This document shows, in pieces, positions 11,021 to 22,650 of a stretch of 64,000 nucleotides of DNA (positions are counted from its first letter, which is position 1; each line of letters begins with the position of its first letter). This DNA comes from Anaspis maculata (taxonomy: Eukaryota > Arthropoda > Insecta > Coleoptera > Scraptiidae). The notes under the pieces were generated by a model. It did no database searches. It was not told the origin of the DNA and saw only the letters and a list, made by a program, of their open reading frames with translations. Location of the stretch: contig OX421964.1 of assembly GCA_949128115.1 (NCBI GenBank), forward strand, positions 12,238,892-12,302,891. The letters run 5' to 3'. Both the position numbers and the translations under genes were made by a program.

Positions 11021-12876
11021 ACAGGACTACGTCGTCTCAGGCCAGTTGAGTTTTTGGCTTTCAATATCACGAGCTTTCTAAAAAAATTTAATGTGAGTCA
11101 TATATTTTAGATCTTCTTTGGAAATCAAAGAATCACGCCCGAAAAGCCTTTGCCATTTGTCTGCTCATCATAACAGCTGATCATATAACTCTGTTTACTA
11201 TTCATCGTTGTGATAATAACTGAATAAATACAATGGCCGGAATTATGCAACGAGAGCAATAAACGTACGTTTATAAATCGTCGGAAGAGTATGCCAAACA
11301 TGACGTACCCGTTAGGTATACGAGTATAAAATGTATAATGTATACCTGCCTATACATACACGTAAGGAGAAGGAGTAGTACACAAACAAAACACAGGATG
11401 ATGTTAATTCAAGAAGGGACATTAACCTGATCAATCAAAGTCAGTCGGACACTGCTAGATAGCTACCTGATGGCTGGCCAATTTGAAAAATTAAATTGTT
11501 AAGCCAGACATGTCTATGTGGAAGCATCCTGATGCGCCTCGGCCATAGGCGTGTAGATGGTGTATGTATGTGAATAGATAATTTCAACATTTACATAATT
11601 ATTGATCAGGATACCTCCGAGTGTATCGGTCTAATTGTCTGTATACGATACACGTCAAAGATTGTACATCGAAATTATTGAGAGCTAGAGAGTGATGTTT
11701 GCTTATCTTAATCAGAGACGAAACATGCCATTCGAAGCGAGAACCAAGAGCAAAGATGCGGCGGCGCATCCGCCAGAACTGATCAAATCAACGGAATCGA
11801 CCTGCGCTTCCGCCAAAATTGCACGAGACTATTGCAGAATGATCAAAGCGAAGATGTTTTGATACCGAGGTATAGCAAGGTTTATCCGAAATAGCCGCAT
11901 TGTTGTCGCGCTCGGTGTATTTCCGTCGGGCTTCAGGAATAATGCAAACTAAGAGCCCGACATTCATTATTATGACGTACAATCTACCGTTTCTCACAAC
12001 AACCCGTCCGTGGCAAATTATCCTCTGTGTATGTAGCACTAGCACACGCCACTGGCGTCACACAATGCTCGCGATGTGCTTACGGCCGCAGTTTTATTTG
12101 TTCCTTTGTCGTTTCTTCTTTTTTCTCTCGCGTGGCAAAGAAGAAATTTTCATCGCAAATTCCCTTCGCGAAGCTTCTATTTCGGGAATAGCGCGCAACA
12201 GGGGCAGGAGAGGCGGCGATGAGTCTTATTGTTGTTCTTTTCCTGTTTGAGTTCCTCTTCGGATAAATAGATTATTTGATTATATTTAAATGGAGGTTTG
12301 ATCGGCACTCGCCGGAGAGGAAAGTAAATCGAGATCGGAGAGACGATTCTGGGCATGGCGGAAGCGATCATTGCGCGCTTCCAGAGATTTATTGGGCCGG
12401 CGTAATGCGGCAACTGAAGATTCCGAATTCTTTTTGAGGATGCAGGCATTTTTCGATGCAACATTGTCGGCACCGCTCGTGATTGATGCCGTTTTCTGTA
12501 GAAAAAAATCATCTTGATGAGTGCCATGTGAATAGGAATAGGTTGCTGAGTTCTACGGAAGCCTTGAACACTTCAAGAAGTTCCTGCGCGATTTTTAATG
12601 GAACTCTGGAAAGTAAAATGTTGAAGCCGCCGCACTTGATTCGTAGCAAAAAATTTACGAGAAACATAAATAAATACAAGTTGTATCGGACTAGACCGAC
12701 TAGATGTGGTTTTGATTCGAAAGGTGGTTGATAGAGGGCGCCAGCAAGTCAATTCCAACGCAAGAATTGGGCAAAAGTTGGAAAACGATTTGATTGAGCT
12801 CCCATTGTGGAGTTCGCTTGAACGGCACATCGTAATTTGCGAGAACACAGAAAATAATACCGAGCGAAATCAGAAA
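11021..12876. other. unassigned sequence between palindromes P2 and P3
   Basis: About 1.85 kb without a repeat or gene I can name. G+C is somewhat higher near 11.7-12.8 kb, which could mean old unique DNA. ORFs of up to 116 codons occur on both strands but overlap each other and resemble nothing known. Confidence 0.35.
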
Positions 12877-13798
12877 TAGCGCGGCAAAGATAGTTTCTAG
12901 GGTCAGAAAAATTAAATCATGAAATTTTATGATTGATATCGACGCAGAATTTCATCCTCTATAACATATCTAAAGTACCAGAAAATCCCCCCATTGGCTT
13001 TTTCTATAGTCGGTTTCAAAGTATAGTGCGTTCACAGTAACCATATTCCAAGACGATTTTCTGTTTTTGTCGCTATCATTTCACTGTTATAGTTCAAATC
13101 ATTAATACATTCCACTGCCATGGTTCAAATCGTTCACTTCACTTATAAGAACCACAGCTATACTTTTTTCGAAGAAAAACAGTCTCCGTAAGTGAAGCAA
13201 GCAAAGACGTAACTCGCAATATCAATATTCACATTTTAGTACGAGTGTTAGGGGAACCAACCTTGCATTTCATTCCGATACAAAACGCTTTGGCACGTGA
13301 GTAGTAGGTACCTACAGGTAATTTTTAAGAAGTAGTGCTCCGATGGGACTCGCGACTGGCGTCTTTCCTGAGAGGTCAAAGGTCCAAAAAATTACCATTT
13401 TTGAAATCGTTGCTTTTTCATATATTTTTTTCGCTGAAATATATATTTTCAAGGTCGAGGAGCACAACGCAATTAGTTTCGAGAATGTGTCATGCACCAG
13501 TGGCGTACCAGACGGCTGCGAAGGGGCCGAGGTGCGATTTTTCATAAAGTCTTATGGTAAACCGTGACTAACACTTTTTTTGATATGTTTGGATTGTTTG
13601 GTATCATTTCTGACCAAATCGCACATCCTGATTCTAAAAATTAGTATGAAATTTTGATAGAGACTTGTTTAACCGGTTTTATCAGAAAAAGACATGATTT
13701 TTTTACCTTCAAAATTGATAGGTACATACCATGATAGGTGCACCATGATAGGTGCATTATTTTGCTTTCAGTTACACCAAAAATTGATGTTTTGTAAT

Positions 13799-15183
13799 GG
13801 GAGGCATGGACGATTTTGCTCCCGCCAGGAGGCGCTGCAGTTGGTTGGGACCTCTAGGGATTTTATCTAGCCTAGATTGCATTAACAAGCGCGTTGTGTC
13901 AAATCGTCAAATCAATAAACGTCAAATATTTAGAAATGTCACCGTGAACATAAATTGGAATTTTTTAATTGTATCGTTGAATCGTCCATGGGGATGCCGT
14001 AGGCTCTTGCGACGAGGGTCGGGACGCGGCCCTAAACTCCGGGTAAGCTAAGTTTGACTGCCGAAGAGAAAACTACATTTTTATTAACTTTTATCGTAGA
14101 TCCGGGCCGGTATGGTACTCTCTATAGATGCTCTGAATAAGCAAGCCCTTCCTGCTCCATTCTACCAGACAGGTGAGGATAAAAATCATCGAAAAACATT
14201 GACTTTGTTGAGGTGCATGAAGGAATGTAGGTTATGTTGCTTCTATGTTGAAGTTTTGAACTTGTTCAGTTAAGTTATTATGTTCACAGCGTTGTGCGTA
14301 GTATATGAAAATCAAACACATGAAATACAGTTCTTTAATCAGCCAGGCCATTTCACTTTATTACAATAATTCAAACCATCACACTTTACAGAGAGTTTTC
14401 CAGACTGCTACAAAATTGTGAAGCCATTAGGTTGATGGCCTCTTTTGTATTGTGCCTGATGCTGATGCTTTGCCATGAGTAGGTATATTTTGCTTGTCTA
14501 CTATCATGCAGCTTACGTCCGGCTTGTAGATAGAAACTTCAAAATGATTTCAAACTACTCATTGGAATGTATTATTGATAGAATGATGGACTCAAACACC
14601 TCGACTCCATTGAGTGGAAGGGCGACTCTTGTATTGGTGATACCGAAATGTCCTCCTAGTTCTCGTATAATATAGTCTAATTTCTCTCTCCGTTATCCAT
14701 GTGCTAGGATGAAGCAGGAGTGGCTTATTCAGAACATCTATTTGCCTCTTCAGTAGATACCATATGGAGCCCCTCAGGTCTATAGTAACAAACAAAAATG
14801 AATTTTTGCCTTTGGCAGTCCAACTGAACTTACCCGAAATTGAACGGAGCCCTGCTTCCACATGATAGCTTGAGACCACTGTGGGTTGCATTTATCGTGT
14901 CACCGGCCGGGGATTTTGTCTTGCACGAACCACCAGACGGCCCCGCGCTACTTCGCTCGCATGTGCCCTGCTTTTCAAACGACAAGCACCTGGTATCGGT
15001 GACACTAACACCATGCGAGTCAAGCGACGACAATAAACAATAAAGATAGGTTAGGTTACGCTCTGACAAGCAATGACAATGACAACTGCAAGCTTGACCT
15101 TGGACTTGACGTTGACATGACGTTGACATTTGGTCCCAAGCCTATGTCGCGCCCTCTGGAATGCGTTTGCGAGAATGCCTCCC
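13799..15183. mobile_element. foldback DNA element with GGGAGGCAT ends, inserted in the P3 left arm
   Basis: The ends are inverted repeats starting GGGAGGCAT, with similarity continuing for about 55 bp (both sides reach GGCGC and TTGGGACC). The right arm of P3 keeps the empty site near 17590 (inverse of TTTTGTAATTCTAG). It shows that only AT is duplicated (13797-13798, 15184-15185). Deeper inverted blocks at about 14030-14175 and 14700-14850 each contain a GGGTAAG donor-like site, ACTGCC and an ATGGTA phrase. A 2-bp AT duplication would fit ISL2EU-type elements, but no transposase is visible. Confidence 0.7.
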
Positions 15184-15644
15184 ATTCCAGTTCCATCATT
15201 GTCCAATGTATTCATAACTATGATTTTGACTTAGACAGTTGCTTTGGGCTATTTCACACACAAATATTACTCGCTGAAACTTTTCCCCGTTTCTGGAAAG
15301 TCACGGAGTGATTTGATTTCTTGAGATGTTGCATGTCAAAAGCTTGATGTGATGAAACGTTCTATTTCACAGAAAATATTGGTCTTTGTTTGGTCAAATT
15401 GATTTGGTACTTTATTCATTTCAAGGCATGTATTTGGTTTTCTCTATCAAACAAAATATAAAAAACTGGAATCGGAGCCGAATTTTAGTCATGAAATCAT
15501 TTCTTTCGACATTGCGGAATAAATTTCGTAAAAAAACGCGAGTTTTCGACCTATGAATTTGTCATTTTTTAGCTCCATTGCATTCCCATTGTGGTTGAAA
15601 TCATCTATGACCACAATTTTGACATAGATTGTTCAGTTGAACTA

Positions 15645-17126
15645 AAGTGCTCGCCAATTGAAATGGTCCACCCAAAAAATACAGTCACATTCAAAGTGTC
15701 ATAACTTTTGGATAGACGAACTATTTTGAATCGTTTTATGTTTTCTTATTAGCTCACGTATTGGACTACAACATGTCATGGACTATTTTTGGTACAAGTG
15801 TTTTGTATCAATTATACAGGGCCCTCAATCAGGTACCGCAAAAATGGAAAAGTTTGAACAGGTCCCGCATTTCACAAAAAATAGTTTTTGGTTTTCTCCA
15901 AGTGTTTCAGGGGAGTTGTTATAACCATGACATGAATTGTTTTATTTTTTTTTGCCTATCTGCTCTAATTACAGGGTGATTTTAAAAATGTAACCTTTTA
16001 GTTTTGCAGTAATAACTTCATCGTTGTTGGCCGATTTTGGAAAATGAGGACTTTGGTTGAAGCTAAAGGCTCAGGTCAGAAAGATTGAGGCTCATAATTG
16101 ACTTTGGATGAGAATTCTGGAAAAGAGATTGAATCAAAAGTGACTCAAATGTCAAACTTGCTAGAAATCCGGTTTAGGGCAGGTATTAAACAAATAACAA
16201 CTTGTCTTCAAACAAACCATTCTTTCTGAACATTTTAAGGTGTTTCCCATTTGTATGGGGCAAAAATTGTGGTAATGAATCCAAATCAGAAATGGATGCT
16301 TCCAACGAAGAGAACTGGACGTTTTTCCTCTAAAAATAGACGTAACCTGGGTTACGAAGATCAGAACTGGTGCCCATCTCTTTAAATGTGGAGGAAACAT
16401 TCGACAATAAGAAGGTGACCTAGGTTACGTGCATTTTCAGTCGAGGAAGGCCCGGTATTATCTTCTGAAAAGTGAATTTGTAAAATGGGTCCCGTATCGA
16501 CAATTTTTATCACTTAAAATCGGAAAAAACCTCAAAATGTTCGGAAATGAAAGTCTGTTTGAAGGCAGGTTAATTTTAATTTAGTTCTTTCCCTGAACCT
16601 GATTTCTAGGGTGGTTCATATTTAGGTCACTTTTGATTTCTTCGCTTTTTCAAAATTTTTGTCTCCAGTCAGTTCCGATCCTCGAGCCTTCTCATCTGAG
16701 TCTTAAGCTTCAACAAGAGTCCTTATTTTCCAAAATGGACCAACAATTGAAATAGATATAAATGCTAGACCAGAAGGTTGCATTTTTGAGATCACTGTGT
16801 AATTGGAGGAGATAGACTCAAAATTTTGAAAAATACTTCAAGGTATAGGAACAACATCTTCCCTAAAGCACTTGGAAAAAACCAAAAACTATTTTTTGTG
16901 AAATGGGACCAGTTCAAAGTTTTCCATTTTTGCAGTACCTGATTGAGCGCCCTGTATAATTGATACGAAGCACCTGTACCAAAAACGGCCCATGACATGT
17001 TGCAATCTAATCCGTGAGCTACTCAGAAAACATAAAACGATCCAAAATAGTTTATTCATTCAAGAGTTATGTCACTTTGAATGTGACTAAATTTTTTGGG
17101 TGGACCATTTCAATTGGCGAGCACTT
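15645..17126. mobile_element. P3 middle shell, AAGTGCTC-ended foldback, TA-flanked
   Basis: 1482 bp, starting AAGTGCTCGCCAATTGAAAT and ending in the inverse, with TA on each side (15643-15644, 17127-17128). The same termini and subterminal ACCCAAAAAAT block define the composite palindrome at 40210-48682, so this is a dispersed family. Confidence 0.75.
15972..16797. mobile_element. P3 inner shell, CAGGGTG-ended
   Basis: Begins CAGGGTGATTTTAAAAATG after TTA and ends with the inverse in mutated form (ATCACTG). It is concentric with P3. Arms agree only about 70-75 percent by eye. The matching part of the 40210-48682 palindrome also carries ACAGGGTGAT, so this shell may be part of that family and not an independent insertion. 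Confidence 0.5.
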
Positions 17127-18239
17127 TATTTTATAGATGAATTTCATACACCAGAAGTTTCTATCGATGTTACAAAGTCACACCGTAGTTTTGTTCCAAA
17201 ACGTGCATTATGAAGAAAGTTAATTTCAAAAGCTTGCACTGTCTAAGGAAAAATGTTGTCATGACTAAATACGGCTCCGATTCCAGTTTTTTTCGATTTT
17301 GTTTGATAGAAATAACTATTTCCATGCCTTGGAATGGATAAAGTACCAATTCAAAGCTTTATTCTGACCATAGCCTAATTTTTTCTGTGTAATAGCACGT
17401 TTCGTCACATCAAGCTTTGACATGCAACATCTCAAGAAATAAAATAACTTCGTGACTTTGTGAAAACGGGAAAAAGTTCCAGCAAATGATATTTGTGTGT
17501 GAAATAGCCCAAAGCAACTGTCAAAGTCAAAATCATAATTATAAATACATTGGACAATGATGAAACTAGAATTACAAAACATCAATTTTAAGGGAAAAAA
17601 ATCATGTTTTTTTTCCAATTGAATTGGCTAAACTCGTCCCTATAAAAATTTCATTATTATTTGGAGAATCAGGATGTGCGATTTGGTCAGAAATGATACC
17701 AAACATGTCAAAAAAGGTGTTAGTCACGGTTTACCATAAGACTTTGTGAAAAATTGCTTTCAAGCCACTTCGCAGCCGTCTGGTATGCCACTGGTGCATG
17801 ACACATTCTCTAAACTTATTGCGTTGTGCTCCTCGACCTTGACAATGTACTAACGATTTAAATCATAACCGTAAAATGATAGCGACAAAAACAGAGAATC
17901 GTCTTGGAATATGGTTACTGTGAATGCGCTATATTTTGAAACCGACTATACATATAGAAAAAGCCAATAAGGGGATTTTTTTTGGGACTTTGGATATGTT
18001 ATAGAGGATGAAATTCTGCGTCGATATCAGTCATAAAATATGTATGTGATATGTTTGCCGCGCTAAAAATTCTCTACATGGAAATCTTGTACCTTGACTT
18101 TAGTAATTGGTTCGCGTATGGAATTGGTTCCGAGTTTTTGGAAGAGTGCAGTGAGGTTGTGCTAAACATTTTCGGCTATAGACACTTGCATTCGCAATAT
18201 CCTTTCAAGAATTCAAGGGCAATTCATCTTGAAAAATAG

Positions 18240-19132
18240 GTTCGGTTTTCTATGAAGGCAGGTCCCATTCAATCCTTTTCCATTCTTCTACTTGAATGGC
18301 GCCACAGCCTCAGGTGGGCCTTGGCCTCCAGCACAATCTGCCTCCATGCTCCTCTATCCTCTGCCATCATCTTCCATCTTCCCACGTTCATACTTCTCAG
18401 GTCCTCTTCCACCTCGTTCATCTTTTTCTTGGACGTCCTCCTGTTCCTTGTTGATGTGATTCTCCCATCAAATGCTACACGTGGTGCTCTAGCTTGTTCA
18501 TTCTCATAAGGTGTCCTGCTCATCTGAGTCTTCGAGACTTGATGAATCTGACCGCGTCCTCACCGACCAGAAGTCCCGCTATCTCAAAGTTCATCCTGCT
18601 TCTCACATCAATACCCTCTCTCACCGGTCCATAAATTCTTCTTATTATCTGTCTCTCAAATGTTCTCAGTTTGTTCTCATCCGTTGTTGTCATCGTCCAG
18701 GTTTCAGATCCATAGGTTAGAATTGGTATTGTAATTGTAGCATACATACGCATTTTTGTGCTTCTTTTCAGTCATTTGGATTGAAATAATTTTCTGTGAG
18801 CATAGTATGTCTTGTTAGCACTTTGTACCCTATCCTGTATGCTGGCTGATATGTCATTTTTGTCTGTGATGAGAGCTCCTAAATACCTGAACTGCTTAAT
18901 TCTTTCAAATTTAAATTTTCCTCTTATAGTCAGATCTTCAGGGACCTTGCCATGATTACTTCTAGATAAGTAAAACTCTCGTTGATACTTAATCCCACTT
19001 TGCCACTTCCTTCTTCCAGCTTAAAAAATATTTCTTCCTAAGTTTTGACATCCCTCGCCATGATGATTATATTATCATCTGCATACGCACAAGTTTGGTG
19101 AGATTTATTGGTGATAATACTGCCGCTGGTAT
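18240..19132 (-). pseudogene. LINE B, 3' fragment: YADD through C-terminus
   Basis: Reverse-strand LINE. Just inside 19132 the frame reads into the catalytic YADD (about 19075-19086). A stop follows 17 codons later. The C-terminal domain is open at 18520-18753 (LTYGSETWTMT, ERQIIRRIYGPV) and then shifts frame to 18269-18523 (NEQARAPRVAFDGR). The family's usual tail motif of tyrosine, glutamate and tryptophan before an arginine-rich segment is clear. It is interrupted upstream by the FB-like element and resumes at 21929. Confidence 0.8.
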
Positions 19133-19138
19133 GGTGAC

Positions 19139-19200
19139 CGAACAATTCGTCGCACGGACAATTCGTCGCGGACAGTTCGTCGCACGGACAATTCGTCGCC
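19139..19200 (+). repeat. left inverted repeat of the FB-like element, 16-bp tandem units
   Basis: About four head-to-tail copies of ACAATTCGTCGCACGG, one shortened by loss of two bases. It mirrors 21829-21920. Confidence 0.85.
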
Positions 19201-19259
19201 ATTTTTTTTTGCCCTTTGCCTTGGATTTATTAACCCGTTTTGTGTTTTCTCTTGCTTTT

Positions 19260-21810
19260 AGAGTTCCCAATGAGCCCTTTATACCTTACTGTATTATTTA
19301 AAACCCTTTTGGGCACCCTTATTTTTTCAATGTCTTTGAACCTATAGTGAGTCCCCTTGCATTACTTCGTGCTCTTCTAGTAGTGCACCGAGCATCCGGA
19401 ACTCTAATTCGGAACCCTATCGAGCCCCTTGTGTCCGCAAGTGTTGTTAGGAGATCTAATTAGCCCTTCAGGTTTTTTCATGACTACCAGAAGCCCAGCA
19501 AGCCCTCTGTTGCGTTCTTGTGCTATCCAGACCTCCATTGGGCCTCCTTGAGTCTTCAGTGCAGCTTAAAGCCTTTGGCGAGCCCCTTGCATTTATCCGT
19601 GACTTTCGTAGCAATAAGCACCTTTGTGCTTCTATGTCATATTCGGAGCCCTATCCTGGAGTTTCCTTATATTTTTTCTGAACTCTGCTGAGCCCCCTTA
19701 CATTTTTCCGTGACTTTCGGAGCACTAGTAGGCCCCTTGTGCCTTCATGTGGTGTTCGGAGCCTTGTCGGGCTCCTCACGTCCTTAAGTGTAATTTTGAG
19801 TCGTAATGACCCTTCTCATATTTTTCATAGCTTTCAGAATTCCAGAAACCCCCATTTTGCAAACTTGTGTTATCAAGAGCCCCACTGGACGCCAGTGTGA
19901 TTTGAAGCTCTGCTATGCTCCTTTGTATCTCCTGTGACTTTTGGAACAGCAAGCAGCGTTGTGCCATCATGTCATATTCGGAGCCCTACCGGGCCCCTTT
20001 GTTTTTAAAATGTAATCAAAGCTCTGATACGCCCTAGAGCTGATGAGCTTCCAGAGAAAATACGTACCAATAAGCCTGTTTTATTATACAGATTTCCAGT
20101 GGGCCCCCTTGTGTCTTTAACATCGATTGAAGCTCTATTGGGCCCCTTTTTATTTTTCCAAGGCTTTCGGAGCACTAGTGAACCCTTTGTGCCGTCATGT
20201 GATATTCAGTCTCCTATCGGGCTCCCTTGCGTCCTCAAGTGCCCTTATGTGTTTCATAGCTTCCAGAATTCCATTAAGCCCTCTTTCATCATCTTCTGTT
20301 AGCCAGAGCTTCATTGGGCCGTGGGCTCCCTTCTTGTGTCTCCAATGTAATTTGAAAACCTGCTGAGTCCCCTTGTATTTTCCGTTACTTTCGGAGCACT
20401 AAGCACCCTTGTGCCGTCATGTCACTCGGAGCCCTATCGGTCGGAGCATTAGTAAGTCTCTTGTGTCTCCATATGATATTCCGTTTGGAGCCCTGATGAG
20501 ACCCCTTATTCTTTGCGTAGCTTTCAGAATTCCAGTGAGCCCCCTTGTGCCTTCTTGCGTTGTTAGAGGCCCTAGTGGCCCTCCAGGAGCTCCCTTGTTT
20601 CTACAACTTCTTTTGAAGCCCTGCTGAGCCCCATAGAATTTTTCCATGGCTAACGGAGCTCCATCCGACCCCTTGTTTCCTCACGTATCGTTTGGAGCCC
20701 TGACGAGCCCCCTCATTCTTTCCGTGGCTTTGAGAATATCAGTGAGCCCTCTTGTTGCCCTAGTTGCCCTCTAAGGTCCTTCTTGTTTTATCAACGTCTT
20801 TTGAAGCTCTACTGAGCCCCCTAGCATTTTTCTGTGGCTTACGGAATTCTATCGGGTTCCCTAGTGCCCTCATGTATCGTTTGGAGCCCTGCTGAGCTCC
20901 TTTGCTTTTTTCCGTGGCTTTGGACCTCTATCGGGTTCCCTTTTGTCCTCATGTGTACTTTGGAGCCCTGATGAGCCCCCTCATTCCTTCCGTAGCTTTC
21001 AGAATATCAGTGAGCCCCCTTGTTGCCCTAGTTGCCCTCTAAGGTCCTTCTTGTTTCATCAACGTCTTTTGAAGCCCTACTGAGCCCCCTAACATTTTTC
21101 CGTGGCTTACGGAATTCTATCGGGTTCTCTAGTGCCTCATGTATCGTTTGGAGCCCTGACGAGCCCCCTTTTTTGTATCCTTCAGAATTCCATTGAGACC
21201 CCTTGTGCCTTTTTGCGTTGTTAGAGGCCCTAGTCATCCTTCGTGGGCCCCCATTGTTTCTTCAACGTCTTTCAAGACCTAGCTGTCTTTTGGAGCATTA
21301 GTGAGTTCCTTGTGCTTCCATGTGATCTTCGAGGCCCTATCGACCCCCTTGTGTCCGAAAGGGTAGTTTGAAGCTCCAATTAACCCCCTTATGTTTTTTT
21401 CACAGCCAGCTATCTGAATTCAAGCAAACTTCATTGGAGCCCCTTGTTTCTTCAACGTGTTTTGAAGCCCTGCTGAGCCCCCTCACATTTCCTTTGACCC
21501 TTTAAGTAGTGCATACTTAAATAGGCACCTTGTATTTTCATGTGATGTTCGGAGCCCTATCAAGCCCCCTTGTGTCCTCAAGTGTGGTTTAGGGCCTCAA
21601 TTAGCCAACTTATATTTTTTCTTGACTCTCAGAGTACTACAGTGAGCCCCCTCTTGCCTTGTCTTGTTATAGAGAGCTCCATTAGGCCCCCTTATGTCCT
21701 GAATACAATTTGGAGCCCTGCTGAGCCCCTTTGATTTTTTCCGTAGCTTCGGACCTCTGTCGGGCTCCCTTTTGTCCTCATGTGTAGTTTGGAGCCCCGA
21801 TAAGCGCCTA
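19260..21810 (+). repeat. long degenerate GAGCCCC array filling the FB-like element
   Basis: Dozens of imperfect 60-90 bp units containing phrases such as GGAGCCCTGCTGAGCCCC, TTTCCGTGGCTTTCGGA and CTTGTGTCCTCAAGTGT. A longer-range repeat is visible: blocks near 20690-20870 and 20960-21140 are close copies. The translated ORFs are compositional. No gene is seen. Confidence 0.8.
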
Positions 21811-21828
21811 TGTGTTAATTGTTCCTTT

Positions 21829-21920
21829 TGCGACGAATTGGTCGTGCGACGAATTTTCCGTGCGACAAATTGTCCGTGCGACGATTTGTCCGCGACAAAT
21901 TGTCCGTGCGACGAATTGTC
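21829..21920 (-). repeat. right inverted repeat of the FB-like element, 16-bp tandem units
   Basis: About six copies of GTGCGACGAATTGTCC with single-base variants (CAAATTGTCC, CGATTTGTCC). It is longer than the left repeat. Confidence 0.85.
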
Positions 21921-21928
21921 CTAGAACC

Positions 21929-22391
21929 CGCTGGTATCGAGTTTACTTACGGCCCAATATAGGACAGCATTAAACAACTGAGCGAACAAGGCGTCTCCCT
22001 GTTTCACTCCTGTTTTTATTCCAAAGAAGGATGTTGTTTCATTTTGAACTTTCACTTTTGCCGTTGCTCTCGTTATCATCATTTTGACAATCCTAATCAG
22101 TTTGTGTGGTATTACCATCCATTCCAAAGTTTTGAACATTTCTTCACTTCGAATGCTGTCAAAAGTTTGTTTGTAGTCAGCAAAAAGACAATGCAAGTCG
22201 ATATTGTATTCATAGCACTTTTCAAACGTCAGCCTTAGAGTGAATATTTGGTCAATCATTGATCTGTCCTTTCCAACTCCACACTGGAAGTCCCCTATCA
22301 TTTCCTCGGAGAAAGGGCTAATTTTCCAGTGTTGAAAATGGACCACTTCGGCACTCCTTCCGTTGTCACCCTGTATAAGTATAAAGTACAA
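21929..22391 (-). pseudogene. LINE B, RT palm fragment
   Basis: An open reverse-strand stretch covering the RT fingers and palm of LINE B, with motifs DQIFTLR, LFADYKQTFDSI (catalytic Asp present), TGVKQGDA and AVLYWAVSKLD. The expected GFRRGR is degraded to GVGKDR. The upstream border falls near a CACCCTGTATA sequence at about 22369, so the 5' part of the LINE is missing. It continues at 19132 across the FB-like insertion. Confidence 0.8.
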
Positions 22392-22650
22392 TTACAATGT
22401 CAGTCAACAGCAGGCGGTCGCAACTTGCCGGGAAAAAGTATCCGATACCCCTACCCCTGAAAAGTTGCTTGAACTCTTTCTCAGATGGCGCTGAATTTCA
22501 GTAGGAATCTACTTTGCCCACATTTACCGATTTCTCCGTGCGCACGATTCGTTATTTCAGTAGTCCTGTCAAAATAAAAACTTCGAATCCAACTTGTCGA
22601 TTGTCGAACTCCGCGAAAAACTTTACGAACTGTGAAATTCTCGGTGTGAA

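Larger units (their letters stand above)
12877..18065. mobile_element. giant palindrome P3, outer shell with unequal arms
   Basis: The left edge TAGCGCGGCAAA pairs with TTTGCCGCGCTA at the right edge. Blocks at 12917-13080, 13440-13725 and 15190-15480 mirror 17873-18040, 17630-17850 and 17280-17575. The centre is near 16385. The left arm is longer because it carries a 1.4 kb inserted element (13799-15183) and about 340 extra bases at 13.1-13.44 kb. Outer arms are about 90 percent alike by eye. Two smaller concentric shells lie inside. Confidence 0.8.
19133..21928. mobile_element. FB-like foldback element with minisatellite TIRs, inserted in LINE B
   Basis: A 2.8 kb element whose two ends are inverted arrays of a 16-bp unit of the type GTGCGACGAATTGTCC. 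The termini read GGT...ACC. CGCTGGTAT is duplicated on both sides (19124-19132, 21929-21937; a tenth base also matches), and joining the flanks restores LINE B between its GVKQGDA region and YADD. Tandem-repeat inverted ends plus a 9-bp duplication are the hallmarks of Drosophila FB elements, whose NOF-type transposase belongs to the Mutator-like group. No transposase is present here. The interior is a GAGCCCC-rich array. Confidence 0.85.

Noticed and set aside
14027..14172. Apparent first exons of a host gene (GGGTAAG donor, acceptor, second donor)
   Set aside because: The same block occurs inverted at 14.70-14.85 kb within one GGGAGGCAT-ended element, so it is element sequence. It is kept as a finding, not as a gene.
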